A stretch of 64,000 nucleotides of DNA from contig NZ_CP059732.1 in NCBI RefSeq assembly GCF_014117325.1, positions 7,128,501-7,192,500 on the forward strand, given 5' to 3'. The notes under the pieces are model-generated. The model was given only the letters and a program-made list of their open reading frames with translations. It had not been told where the DNA came from and searched no databases. Both the position numbers and the translations under genes were made by a program. Positions 45,095 to 54,962 of the stretch are shown piece by piece (position 1 is the stretch's first letter; every line of letters starts with the position of its first letter). This DNA comes from Spirosoma foliorum. GTDB lineage: Bacteria > Bacteroidota > Bacteroidia > Cytophagales > Spirosomataceae.

Positions 45095-45541
45095 ATGAAT
45101 CCCAACATTCTAATCAGCCGATCAGAACGTGAACTGGAAGCCCGATATGCCAACGATTTCATTGCCCATATTGATGGAAAGGGTATACAAACATTGCGCC
45201 AGTTTTACGAGGAGATTGCTGAACTACTAGAAATTCCAAATTTTGGTTTTACGCTCGAAGCACTGAATGATTCGCTGAATGACCTGCAATGGCTCGAAGA
45301 CGAACGAATTGTTTTGTACTTCACCAACACGAACGAGTTAATTAGCAAAGAACGCGACCCCGCCAAAATGGGCAGCCTGTTGAGCATACTTGATGCCACC
45401 GCTGAAGATTGGAAATGGGTAGATGACGAAGAAGAAATTGAGCAAAAAGAGATCGTGATTGTTTTTGAAGACAGCGAGCGCATTCGTAAATTATTAGACA
45501 AGGAAAGCATTGAATATGCATTCCTATCCGAATTGAAATAA
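45095..45541 (+). CDS. Barstar-family protein (barnase inhibitor-like)
   Basis: A 148-residue protein. Starts at 45095; an upstream frame adds 17 residues with no family match. The N-terminal half fits barstar: HIDGKGIQTLRQFYEEIAEL, then FGFTLEALNDSLNDLQWL. Barstar binds ribonucleases of the barnase type with an acidic helix. A charged C-terminal extension (EEEIEQKEIVIVFEDSE) follows. No barnase-like gene is adjacent, so it may be an orphan immunity protein or a ribonuclease regulator. Confidence 0.75.
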   Translation: MNPNILISRSERELEARYANDFIAHIDGKGIQTLRQFYEEIAELLEIPNFGFTLEALNDSLNDLQWLEDERIVLYFTNTNELISKERDPAKMGSLLSILDATAEDWKWVDDEEEIEQKEIVIVFEDSERIRKLLDKESIEYAFLSELK

Positions 45542-45643
45542 GCGGTTGACGCAACAAATTTCCAAAACCTACTGTTACTCTTCTGTGCCGCCGGAATGTC
45601 CTTCCAGCGGCTTTTCGTGTTTGACAAACAACCTGACTAACGC

Positions 45644-48600
45644 TTGAAACCAGATGAATTGCTCGGCTTATATGCCGACGATAGTTTTATAAAATTGCTG
45701 GCCGAACCATTCACCCGTAAGCCAGTGGCCAACGAACCTCAACGGCTACAGATCAAAGGTTTGGCAGGTAGTCTGGATGCAGTGTTGGCATCGTCGATCT
45801 TTAAATCGGTGGGCGGTAATCACCTCTATATCTTAACAGACCGCGACGAGGCCTCGTACTTCTTCAACGATTTGCAAAACTTGCTTGGCCAGGAAATTTT
45901 GTTTTTCCCGATGTCGTATAAAAAGCCTTATCAATACGAAGAAGTCGAGAATGCAAATGTATTGATGCGGGCTGAGGTGTTGAACAAACTCAATCCGGCA
46001 CCAAAAGATGGGCTGCTGATGGTTACCTATCCGGAAGCATTATCCGAAAAAGTTATTAACAAACGGTCGCTACAAGCAAATACATTAACGATTCGGGTAG
46101 GAGAGAAGCTGGACACGCATTTCGTGGCAGAACTGCTTCAAACTTATGAATTTGAGAAAACCGATTTCGTCTATGAAGCAGGCCAGTTCTCAGTTCGTGG
46201 TGGAATTATAGACGTATTCTCTTTCGCAAGTGAGTTTCCATTTCGAATCGATTTGTTCGATGACGAAGTCGAAAGCATTCGAAAATTCAATCCAGAATCG
46301 CAGTTATCCACAGACCCGGTTGAGTTTATCAACATCATTCCCAACATCCAGACTAAACTTGTCCAGGAAACTCGCGAACCGTTTTTTGATTTTCTCCCCG
46401 AGTCGACAACCATTTGGGCAAAAGACGTCGAGTTTACCCTTGAGATTATCGAAAAATGCTACGAAAATGCCGAACAGAGTTTCACATCGGTTGTAGCGAA
46501 TAGTGGTGGGATTCAAGTGGTTTCGGACCCAGGCAGTTTATTTGAAACCCGTCGAACGTTTTTGAATGAGCTGAAACGATACCGGACAGTTGAGTTTGGG
46601 CGCAAGTTTTATTTCAAAACAGATGGGAAACAACAGTATAACTCCAAGCCTCAGCCTTCGTTCAATAAAGATTTTAAACGGTTGGCTGATACACTAGGAG
46701 AAAACCAGTCAAAAGGCTTCACTAATATTATTACTGCTGAATCCTTCAAACAACTTGATCGACTTCGAACGATATTCGAAGAATTAGATCCGTTTGTAAA
46801 ATTCCAGCCGCTAAACATCGGATTACGGGAAGGTTTTATTGACGAGGCCTTAAAAATTGCCTGTTTCACCGATCACCAGATTTTTGATCGTTATTATAAA
46901 TATCGTGTTCAGGACAAGTTCTCGAAGTCAAAAGCATTGACGCTTAGAGAGCTAAAAACCTTACAACCAGGCGATTACGTTACACACATTGACTATGGTA
47001 TTGGGCGGTTTGCAGGGTTGGAAAAAGTAGACCACGCAGGTAATGAACAGGAGGCTATACGTCTGATTTACAGAGACAATGACATTCTTTTAGTAAGCAT
47101 TCATAGCCTACATAAAATCGCTAAATATAGCGGTAGAGAAGGCGGGCCTCCAACCATGAGTAAACTTGGTACGCAGGAATGGGAGCAGAAAAAATCGCGA
47201 ATTCGAAAGCAGGTTAAAGACATTGCCCGAGAATTGATTGCGTTATACGCCAAGCGAAGAACAGCTCCCGGTTACGCCTACAGTCGAGATAGTTTTCTCC
47301 AAGTTGAACTTGAATCGTCATTCCTTTACGAAGACACCCCTGATCAGGCCAAAGCGACCAACGATGTAAAAGACGATATGGAAAAGCCGCACCCCATGGA
47401 CCGACTGGTTTGTGGCGATGTAGGGTTTGGGAAAACTGAAATAGCGATTCGGGCAGCCTTTAAGGCTGTAACTGATAACAAGCAGGTCGCGGTGCTAGTG
47501 CCAACGACAATTCTGGCCATGCAGCACTTCAAAACGTTCAGCGAGCGTATGGCCGATTTCCCAGTTAAAATCGACTACATCAACCGATTCCGAACAGCAG
47601 CCCAAACAAAAGAGATTCTGAAAGGTGTATCATCTGGCGAAATTGGCATTCTGATCGGCACGCACCGAATTGTCAATAAAGACATCAAATTCAAAGACTT
47701 AGGCCTTTTAATCATTGATGAAGAGCAAAAATTTGGCGTAAAGACCAAAGATCGATTAAAGGAAATGCGTGTAGAAGTAGACGTTTTGACGCTCACAGCC
47801 ACACCGATTCCCCGAACACTCCATTTCTCATTGATGGGTGCTCGTGATCTTTCCGTGATTGCCACGCCACCTCCCAATCGGCAACCTGTTACGACCGAAG
47901 TACACCCGTACAATGAAGTAACGATCAGAGATGCAGTTAGTTACGAAATCCGTCGCGGAGGGCAGGTCTTTTTTGTACATAACCGTGTCAGTGATATTGA
48001 ATCCATTGGCAACTTAATTATGCGCCTAGTTCCGGAAGCGCGCGTTGGCGTGGCACACGGACAAATGGAGGGAGATCGGTTGGAGCGGATTATGACTCGA
48101 TTTATCGAAGGTGAGTACGATGTATTAATGTCTACTAACATTATCGAATCAGGTCTGGATATTCCAAATGCGAACACTATTTTGATTAACAATGCTCACT
48201 ATTTCGGACTTTCAGATTTGCACCAAATGCGCGGTAGGGTAGGGCGATCGAATCGGAAAGCCTTCTGTTATTTATTAACGCCCCCACCTTCAGTAATGAC
48301 GGCCGATGCACGCAAACGGCTCCAGACGCTGGAGGACTTTTCAGATTTGGGCGAAGGGTTTAAAATTGCCATGCGCGATTTAGATATCCGGGGAGCAGGA
48401 AATCTACTCGGTGCCGAGCAAAGCGGCTTCGTCAATGACCTGGGTTTTGAAATGTACCATAAAGTACTCGACGAAGCCGTTCAGGAATTGCGTGAAAACG
48501 AATTTAAAGACCTGTTTGAAACCAAACCCGGCGATCTGAAATTATCTTTACCAGATACCGTTATTGAGACTGATTTGCAGGTTGTTATTCCTGAGAGATA

Positions 48601-49000
48601 CGTCTCAAATATATCGGAACGTTTGGCGTTATATACTCGCCTGGATAGCCTTCAAAACAAGGAAGAATTGCAGGCATTTCGTCAGGAAGTGATCGACAGA
48701 TTCGGACCTTTACCAGAAGAAGTCGAAAACCTTATTAAAATGGTCAATGTTCGCTGGAAAGCTGAGCAGTTATACCTTGAAAAACTGACGCTTAAGAATA
48801 ATATCCTGAAAGGATACTTCGTTTCTAACGGGAACGACGACTTCTTCAAATCGGACCAATTTGGCAAGGTAATTGAGTATCTCAAGCGAAACCCAGCCAA
48901 ATGCTCATTAAAAGAATCGAAGGGAAGGCCCATTATTACACATATAGATGTGTATTCCGTTGAGCAATTGGATGAAATATTGGAGTCGATGACAAATTAA
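45644..49000 (+). CDS. mfd: Transcription-repair coupling factor Mfd
   Basis: An 1118-residue protein with a TTG start: a stop codon lies two codons upstream and no in-frame ATG is near. Domains: UvrB-homology N terminus, RNA polymerase-interacting domain near 440-500 (GDYVTHIDYGIGRF), helicase motif I CGDVGFGKTE near 592-601, DEEQ motif near 692, motif VI region HQMRGRVGRSNR, and the TRCF C-terminal domain. Mfd removes RNA polymerase stalled at lesions and recruits UvrA. A TTATCCACA box occurs inside it at 46304-46312. Confidence 0.96.
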   Translation: MKPDELLGLYADDSFIKLLAEPFTRKPVANEPQRLQIKGLAGSLDAVLASSIFKSVGGNHLYILTDRDEASYFFNDLQNLLGQEILFFPMSYKKPYQYEEVENANVLMRAEVLNKLNPAPKDGLLMVTYPEALSEKVINKRSLQANTLTIRVGEKLDTHFVAELLQTYEFEKTDFVYEAGQFSVRGGIIDVFSFASEFPFRIDLFDDEVESIRKFNPESQLSTDPVEFINIIPNIQTKLVQETREPFFDFLPESTTIWAKDVEFTLEIIEKCYENAEQSFTSVVANSGGIQVVSDPGSLFETRRTFLNELKRYRTVEFGRKFYFKTDGKQQYNSKPQPSFNKDFKRLADTLGENQSKGFTNIITAESFKQLDRLRTIFEELDPFVKFQPLNIGLREGFIDEALKIACFTDHQIFDRYYKYRVQDKFSKSKALTLRELKTLQPGDYVTHIDYGIGRFAGLEKVDHAGNEQEAIRLIYRDNDILLVSIHSLHKIAKYSGREGGPPTMSKLGTQEWEQKKSRIRKQVKDIARELIALYAKRRTAPGYAYSRDSFLQVELESSFLYEDTPDQAKATNDVKDDMEKPHPMDRLVCGDVGFGKTEIAIRAAFKAVTDNKQVAVLVPTTILAMQHFKTFSERMADFPVKIDYINRFRTAAQTKEILKGVSSGEIGILIGTHRIVNKDIKFKDLGLLIIDEEQKFGVKTKDRLKEMRVEVDVLTLTATPIPRTLHFSLMGARDLSVIATPPPNRQPVTTEVHPYNEVTIRDAVSYEIRRGGQVFFVHNRVSDIESIGNLIMRLVPEARVGVAHGQMEGDRLERIMTRFIEGEYDVLMSTNIIESGLDIPNANTILINNAHYFGLSDLHQMRGRVGRSNRKAFCYLLTPPPSVMTADARKRLQTLEDFSDLGEGFKIAMRDLDIRGAGNLLGAEQSGFVNDLGFEMYHKVLDEAVQELRENEFKDLFETKPGDLKLSLPDTVIETDLQVVIPERYVSNISERLALYTRLDSLQNKEELQAFRQEVIDRFGPLPEEVENLIKMVNVRWKAEQLYLEKLTLKNNILKGYFVSNGNDDFFKSDQFGKVIEYLKRNPAKCSLKESKGRPIITHIDVYSVEQLDEILESMTN

Positions 49001-49039
49001 TTACGATTTTTGTACCTACGTTTTACACAAAATAGAGCA

Positions 49040-50299
49040 ATGATTCAAAAGTATCACCTGCAACGAGCGGCTTATGTGCTACTGGCAACAGCAGCCCTGG
49101 CATCCTGTAAGCCCAAGCACCCGACCAGTGTGCAGCCCGGTAACAAGAGTACGGCGACGGGTATTGCTTACAACCAGAAAGATGGCTTTCAGGTTAAAAA
49201 ATTCGCGGGACAGAAAGCAGGTCCAAACCTTGTTTTTATTGAAGGTGGCCGGTTCACAATGGGTGCCCTTGAAGAAGACGTGATGAACTCGCGTGACAAT
49301 AAAGAGCGCACTGTTTCGATTCAATCGTTCTATATGGATGAAACCGAAATGGCCAACGTTCACTACCTTGAATACCTGAATGCCATTCAGCGTGATTCAT
49401 CAGAGGAAGTGGTAAAAGCAGCTTTACCAGATACAACGGTTTGGTCGAATCCATTGTCTTTTAACGACTCTTATGTTACTCAGTATCTTCGTTATCCTGC
49501 ATTCCGATATTATCCGGTAGTAGGTGTATCGTGGGTGCAGGCTACAGACTATGCTACCTGGCGGTCTAATGCTGTGAATAATGAACTGGCCAAAGGTGGT
49601 GCGACTAAGAAAAAAGGAGGAGGTTTCTCTTTAAAACGGAAATCTAAAAAAGCAGATGATGCCGCTTTAGCCGAAGCTACTACAGCTGCCCCTGCACGAC
49701 CTAGTCTGGAAAGCGGTACAATTTTACCAGATTATCGACTACCAACCGAAGCTGAATGGGAATACGCAGCCAAAGCCCTGATTGGGACACAATACATGGA
49801 CGAGAACCAAATCAATCAGCGGATTTATCCCTGGGATGGCTCGTCGGTTCGGAATCCTAAGAAAGGTCGCAAACAAGGTCAAATGCTAGCAAACTTCAAA
49901 CGTGGTCGTGGTGACTACGCTGGTATCGCCGGACGCTCAAATGACGGAGCTATTATCACGGCAGAAATCTACGCCTATCCTGCTAACGATTTTGGTCTTT
50001 ATAACATGGCTGGTAACGTAAATGAGTGGGTGATGGACGTTTATCGACCACTTTCCTATCAGGACGTTAGTGATTTGAATCCTGTTCGTCGGAATGGTTA
50101 TGTTGATGATTCAAAGAATTACGACAGCAAAAATAAACAATCATTAATCGACGATAAACTACGTGTTTATAAAGGCGGGTCGTGGAACGACGTTGCTTAC
50201 TGGTTATCGCCTGGTACCCGCCGATTCCTGGATCAGGATTCAGCCACGGCAATGATTGGTTTCCGTTGCGCTATGATCGGCGTTGGTCGGAATAAATAA
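49040..50299 (+). CDS. gldJ: Gliding motility lipoprotein GldJ-like (SUMF1 domain)
   Basis: A 419-residue lipoprotein (start 49040; lipobox AALASC). The formylglycine-enzyme-like domain begins with LVFIEGGRFTMGALEEDVM and SFYMDETEMANVHYLEYL, matching what I recall of Flavobacterium GldJ, then ALPDTTVWSNPL and YPVVGVSWVQATDYATWR, and C-terminal MAGNVNEWVMD. GldJ is needed for type IX secretion and gliding; it is structural, not a sulfatase activator. An insertion rich in Lys/Ala (about 190-230) is unusual. GldK is a related alternative. Confidence 0.78.
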   Translation: MIQKYHLQRAAYVLLATAALASCKPKHPTSVQPGNKSTATGIAYNQKDGFQVKKFAGQKAGPNLVFIEGGRFTMGALEEDVMNSRDNKERTVSIQSFYMDETEMANVHYLEYLNAIQRDSSEEVVKAALPDTTVWSNPLSFNDSYVTQYLRYPAFRYYPVVGVSWVQATDYATWRSNAVNNELAKGGATKKKGGGFSLKRKSKKADDAALAEATTAAPARPSLESGTILPDYRLPTEAEWEYAAKALIGTQYMDENQINQRIYPWDGSSVRNPKKGRKQGQMLANFKRGRGDYAGIAGRSNDGAIITAEIYAYPANDFGLYNMAGNVNEWVMDVYRPLSYQDVSDLNPVRRNGYVDDSKNYDSKNKQSLIDDKLRVYKGGSWNDVAYWLSPGTRRFLDQDSATAMIGFRCAMIGVGRNK

Positions 50300-50315
50300 G
50301 ACGCTATTGTTTTCT

Positions 50316-50354
50316 AAAGAAAGAGGGCATCCAATATGGGTGCCCTCTTTCTTT
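50316..50354. terminator. Bidirectional terminator
   Basis: AAAGAAAGAGGGCA/TGCCCTCTTTCTTT stem (50316-50329/50341-50354), between gldJ and the convergent comF-like gene. Confidence 0.85.
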
Positions 50355-50366
50355 ATGGCCTAGAGA

Positions 50367-51077
50367 TTATCGATCAGCTACCGCAAGAGTTAATACGCTT
50401 ACTGATTTACACCCTGCTTTGACCAATTCAACGGCACACGCTTCAATTGTTGCACCGGTAGTTAATACGTCATCAACGATAATAACGCTTTTATCTTTGA
50501 TAGCTTCAGGCTTCACAACAGCAAATACTGTACTGACATTTTCCCATCGTTCCAAGCGATTTTTGTGCGTTTGCGATGCTTTAAAAGTCTTGCGAATTAA
50601 TACGTCTGTTCTCATAGGGATTTCAAGTGCATCAGATAATCCTTCCGCAATCCAATCAGCCTGATTATAACCTCGTTTCCGAAAACGACTCTTATGCAAC
50701 GGAACGCCAACTAGTACGTCTATACCTTGTAGATATTTGCTGTCTGTTTTTAATTGCTGACCGTACCAGTTTGCCAGTTCTTTAGCAGCTTCTTTTTGGC
50801 CTTTGTATTTAAAGCTATGGATTAAATTTTGTACGATTCCACCCTTTGTAAAATGCAGATAAGAAGCTAAAAAATGAACAGGCACTTTTCCGGCAAACTT
50901 ATTGAGGAGATTTTGATCGTAAGGCTCAATATGCTGTCTCGTTTCTGGCAAATTAATTCGACAAGCCGTACATAATATAGGCTCATTTGCACCTAACGAC
51001 TCTTTACAGCCTAAGCAGAGAGAAGGAAAAAGCAGATCCGTAAAATCAGCTACAAATGACTGTATAAACCGAAACAT
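50367..51077 (-). CDS. comF: ComF-family phosphoribosyltransferase-like protein
   Basis: A 236-residue protein. N-terminal zinc-binding Cys pairs C21/C24 and C36/C39 (CLGC, CTAC). C-terminal phosphoribosyltransferase domain with IIVDDVLTTGATI (PRPP motif). ComF is required for DNA uptake in Bacillus competence and may have other nucleotide roles elsewhere; whether this organism is competent cannot be told. Divergent from the 51142 gene. Confidence 0.88.
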   Translation of the reverse strand: MFRFIQSFVADFTDLLFPSLCLGCKESLGANEPILCTACRINLPETRQHIEPYDQNLLNKFAGKVPVHFLASYLHFTKGGIVQNLIHSFKYKGQKEAAKELANWYGQQLKTDSKYLQGIDVLVGVPLHKSRFRKRGYNQADWIAEGLSDALEIPMRTDVLIRKTFKASQTHKNRLERWENVSTVFAVVKPEAIKDKSVIIVDDVLTTGATIEACAVELVKAGCKSVSVLTLAVADR

Positions 51078-51141
51078 AGATTGTATTCGTTTGTACTATA
51101 AAACGTTGTAATTTAGAGAGAAGAATAATTGAAGAGATACT

Positions 51142-51486
51142 GTGGAAGCAAAAAGTATAGATATATCGTGGGATGAGTTACTTGACCAGTTGCAATCGCT
51201 GGTAGGAAAACGTCCTGCCGATCTAAATGCCGTTCTATTTTTAATTGGTGTGCAAGAGTTAGGTACTGGCCCCAAACGTTTCTCTAAAGAAGCGAAACAA
51301 GACCTAATGCACATTGCCGTGTGCCGGGTATTAAGCCAATCGGGGTATTACGCATTTGAAGGAAAAGATAAAGATGGTTGGCCACGGTGGACGCTGACTA
51401 AACCGATTCCGCATGGAGACCTGTTAATACAGGAAACCTTTTTAAAACAACACGTTATTCAGTATTTCGAGACTCTATTCGTTTAA
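51142..51486 (+). CDS. Conserved-looking small protein, unknown function
   Basis: A 114-residue soluble protein with a GTG start at 51142 and no upstream ATG. No transmembrane segment or signal. It has an even mix of charged and hydrophobic residues with PRWTLTKPIP near 90 and may be a small regulatory protein. It stands 19 bases before the DUF4175 gene and is likely co-transcribed. I do not recognise a family. Confidence 0.6.
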   Translation: MEAKSIDISWDELLDQLQSLVGKRPADLNAVLFLIGVQELGTGPKRFSKEAKQDLMHIAVCRVLSQSGYYAFEGKDKDGWPRWTLTKPIPHGDLLIQETFLKQHVIQYFETLFV

Positions 51487-51505
51487 TTACTCAACCTGAA
51501 TTCCT

Positions 51506-54500
51506 ATGCAATCTTCAACTGCTTACACAACACTTTTACAACGCATAGACGAATACAAAAAACGCTACTTCCAAAACCAGTTGGTAAAAGGAAGTTTATT
51601 TTTTGTTGCCCTGCTGGGTAGTGGTTATTTGTTCATTAACACAGCAGAATTTATTGGCAAGTTCAATTCAGTCGGTCGTGGAGCCTTATTTTTTGGGTTT
51701 TTGCTGACAATTCTGGTTGGTTTGTATTTGTTCATTGTTCGCCCATTAATGAGCTTGTATGGGCTAAATAAACCTTTGTCAAATGATGAGGCCGCCCGAC
51801 AAATTGGAACGTTTTTTCCCGAAGTAGGGGATAAGCTCTTGAATACACTTCAACTTCAGCGTATCTCATCAGATCAAAGTGATTTGCTTCAGGCTAGTCT
51901 AAATCAGAGATCACAGCAGTTGTTAATAAACCGTTTCTCGAATGCGATTCAGATTAGTCGAAATCGTCAATTTCTTAAATACGCCATACCTCCGCTTGCG
52001 CTCATCCTGTTAATTCTGGTCGTGAATCCAACGTTTTTTACAAAATCGTCTACTCGACTTGTTAATTATAATAAAGAGTTTGCAGAAGAAGCTCCCTTCA
52101 AATTTGTTATCCAAAACAAATCGCTTAAAGCCTTTAGAAATGAAGATTTCCCGCTTAAGGTAAAACTAACTGGAGATGCCATTCCACAAGCTGTATATGT
52201 TGTGGCAAATGGAACACGCTTTAAATTGGAGCAAACAGGTGATCAATTTTCATACAATTTTGATAACCTACAACGCGATCTAGATTTTCATCTTGAAGCC
52301 GCTGGATTTAATTCTGAGGGCTACAAAGTAGCGCTTATCGATCGGCCTGCCGTACTTTCATTCAATGTTAAACTCAACTATCCAGCTTACCTGAACAAAC
52401 CTTCTGAGCAACTTTCTAACGTTGGTAACCTACTGGTTCCGCAAGGAACGGTAGTGAATTGGGAGTTTGCTGCTGATCATACCGATTCATTATCACTGCG
52501 CTTTAATACAGATTTAAAACCGTTAGCAGCTCGTTTAATCGAAGATAATATGTTTGTGCTGAATCGTCGGTTAATGCAGAACGCGATATACACTGTATCG
52601 CTGAAAAACGGACAAATTAATACACCGTCGACAATACAATATAACATCCAAGTAATCCCTGATCGATTTCCGCAAATTTCAGTTGATCGAATTCAAGATA
52701 CGGTTACGTATAATTATATAGCTCTTTCGGGACTTGTTTCTGATGATTACGGATTCTCCAAGCTACGGCTTAATTACAAAATCAATCGAAATGGGAAAGA
52801 GTCATCTCTTTATAGTAAAGACATTCCAGTCAATCGTTCGACCACTTCCCAGAATTTTGTCTATAACTGGTCACTAGATAGCCTAAAGCTTGGGCAAGAA
52901 GATAAGCTTGAGTATTACGTACAGGTGTGGGATAACGATGGGGTTAATGGCCCCAAATCGAGTCGCTCAAATCAATTAAATTTTGTCGTACCCTCAAACG
53001 CCGAAATTCAGAAACAGGTTGATAAGTCTGCCGAAAAAACCGAGCAGCAAATTGACAATGCTCTGAGCAAAACGCAAGAGATCAAGAAGGAATTAAATCA
53101 GATGGAAGATCGCATGCGAACGAAGAAATCCTCTGATTTTCAGGACAAAAAGCAGCTTCAGGACGTCCTCCAAAAGCGGGAAGATTTATTAAAGGAAATC
53201 CAGAAATTACAGGAACAATTCCAAAAAACGAACGATACTCAACAACGATTTTCTGAAAAAAATCAGGCAATGCAAGACAAAATGGAGCAGCTAAAGAAGC
53301 TATTCAATGAACTGCTTGACCCTGAATCGAAGCAATTGTATGAGCAACTTAAACAGCTTCTGGAGCGTAAACAAGATGAAAAAGCATCGGATATGCTTGA
53401 CAAATTGAGCCGCAAAGAAAAGAACATGGAGCGTGATTTAGACCGTGCTCTTAAGCTTTTCAAACAAATGCAACTGGAACAAAAGGTTAATAACATTGCT
53501 GAGAATCTTGAAAAACAAGCAGAGAATTTAGAAAAACAGGCAGAAGAAAATGCCAAGAAAAATGAGACTTCTCAAGACCAACAAAAGCAGCAGGAAAAAT
53601 CGCAGGAAGACTTCAAAAACACTAAGAATCAGCTAGATGAGCTTCAGAAACAGGCAGAAAAAGATGATTTAAATAAGCCTGAATCTTCTGAAGAAGAGCA
53701 GAAAGAGATTGAGAAGGACATGGAAGAAGCCATGAAAAATATGAAGAGCGACCAGGGAAAGCAGGCGGCTTCAAAACAGAAAAAGTCGGCTAAATCTATG
53801 CGCGCTATGAGTAAAGCCATGAAAGAATCTATGCAATCATCTGAGATGGAAGAGATGCAGGAAAATATGGATGATTTGCGTAACATCCTCGATAATCTGA
53901 TTACACTTTCATTTGGCCAGGAGAAAGTGATGAAGGATTTCCGCGGCATGAGCCTTCAAGATCCTCGCGTCACCAAACTTTCACAGGAGCAACTAAAGCT
54001 TCAGGATGATGCCAAAATTATTGAAGATAGCTTAAATGCCCTCGCCAGCCGTGTTGTACAGATTCAATCATTTGTTACTCGTGAGCTAACTAACATGAAG
54101 TCTTATATGGATGAAAGCGTTCAACAATTACGTGATCGTCGTTTAAGTATGGCTTCATCAAAGCAACAGTTTGCAATGACCTCAATCAATAATCTCGCTT
54201 TGATGCTTAGTGATGTGTTGAAGAATATGCAGCAACAGATGAATGCCATGGCAATGCCAGGAAAAGGCAAAGGCGGCAAAAAAGGCCAGAATCCTAGTGG
54301 TATGGGGGAGATGCAAAAACAACTTAATGCGAAAATGCAGCAACTTCAGAAAGGAGGTAAAACAGGTAGAGGGTTATCTGAAGAGCTATCCCAAATGGCG
54401 GCTGAACAAGCTATGATTCGCCAAATGCTTAAAAAACTGGAAGAAAACGCGAAAGGAACTGAAGCTGGTAAGCAACAGGAAAAACAGGTAAAGGATTTAT

Positions 54501-54808
54501 TGGATAAAATGGATGAATCTGAAACTGATTTGGTCAACAAACGTGTAAACCCTAACTTAATCAATCGTCAGAATGAAATTCTAACTCGCCTGTTGGAATC
54601 AGAAAAAGCACTTAAGCAACAAGAGGAAGATCCTAAGCGGCAGGCTGAAACAGCTAAATCAATAAAACGTAGTACGCCTTCTTTCTTTGATTCGACCAAC
54701 TTACAGCAGAAAACGAAGCAAGTTGAAGTGCTTCGCTCTGTTACTCCCAATTATAATCTTTTCTACAAAAAAGAAGCGAATCAGTATTTACAGAAAGTAA
54801 GTAAGTAA
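51506..54808 (+). CDS. DUF4175-family large coiled-coil membrane protein
   Basis: An 1100-residue protein. Two N-terminal transmembrane helices (about 27-47 and 52-72) and a third near 150-172 anchor a large soluble part. Residues about 190-495 are beta-rich. Residues about 500-760 are a very charged coiled coil (Gln/Glu/Lys), and 820-1000 are helical with Met-rich stretches. The family is DUF4175, widespread in Bacteroidetes and alphaproteobacteria, with unknown function. The preceding 114-residue gene is probably on the same transcript. Confidence 0.82.
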   Translation: MQSSTAYTTLLQRIDEYKKRYFQNQLVKGSLFFVALLGSGYLFINTAEFIGKFNSVGRGALFFGFLLTILVGLYLFIVRPLMSLYGLNKPLSNDEAARQIGTFFPEVGDKLLNTLQLQRISSDQSDLLQASLNQRSQQLLINRFSNAIQISRNRQFLKYAIPPLALILLILVVNPTFFTKSSTRLVNYNKEFAEEAPFKFVIQNKSLKAFRNEDFPLKVKLTGDAIPQAVYVVANGTRFKLEQTGDQFSYNFDNLQRDLDFHLEAAGFNSEGYKVALIDRPAVLSFNVKLNYPAYLNKPSEQLSNVGNLLVPQGTVVNWEFAADHTDSLSLRFNTDLKPLAARLIEDNMFVLNRRLMQNAIYTVSLKNGQINTPSTIQYNIQVIPDRFPQISVDRIQDTVTYNYIALSGLVSDDYGFSKLRLNYKINRNGKESSLYSKDIPVNRSTTSQNFVYNWSLDSLKLGQEDKLEYYVQVWDNDGVNGPKSSRSNQLNFVVPSNAEIQKQVDKSAEKTEQQIDNALSKTQEIKKELNQMEDRMRTKKSSDFQDKKQLQDVLQKREDLLKEIQKLQEQFQKTNDTQQRFSEKNQAMQDKMEQLKKLFNELLDPESKQLYEQLKQLLERKQDEKASDMLDKLSRKEKNMERDLDRALKLFKQMQLEQKVNNIAENLEKQAENLEKQAEENAKKNETSQDQQKQQEKSQEDFKNTKNQLDELQKQAEKDDLNKPESSEEEQKEIEKDMEEAMKNMKSDQGKQAASKQKKSAKSMRAMSKAMKESMQSSEMEEMQENMDDLRNILDNLITLSFGQEKVMKDFRGMSLQDPRVTKLSQEQLKLQDDAKIIEDSLNALASRVVQIQSFVTRELTNMKSYMDESVQQLRDRRLSMASSKQQFAMTSINNLALMLSDVLKNMQQQMNAMAMPGKGKGGKKGQNPSGMGEMQKQLNAKMQQLQKGGKTGRGLSEELSQMAAEQAMIRQMLKKLEENAKGTEAGKQQEKQVKDLLDKMDESETDLVNKRVNPNLINRQNEILTRLLESEKALKQQEEDPKRQAETAKSIKRSTPSFFDSTNLQQKTKQVEVLRSVTPNYNLFYKKEANQYLQKVSK

Positions 54809-54823
54809 ATTTCGCTTTCAATT

Positions 54824-54862
54824 AAAACCGCTGACTTGGCACGAAGGTCAGCGGTTTTTTGT
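54824..54862 (+). terminator. Terminator after the DUF4175 gene
   Basis: AAAACCGCTGAC/GTCAGCGGTTTT stem (54824-54835/54847-54858) followed by T. Confidence 0.85.
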
Positions 54863-54926
54863 TGCCTTTTCATCAGATTTCAATCACGTTTTATCTTTTC
54901 AGCAACTTTCCACAATTTTGTGAAAA

Positions 54927-54942
54927 GTTTCCACGTGAAACA
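54927..54942. other. Second parS-like site, upstream of mnmG
   Basis: GTTTCCACGTGAAACA: right half matches the parS consensus, left half is shifted by one inserted C. About 3.0 kb from the DnaA-box cluster. Confidence 0.35.
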
Positions 54943-54962
54943 TTTTTCAAAAATCACTAAAA

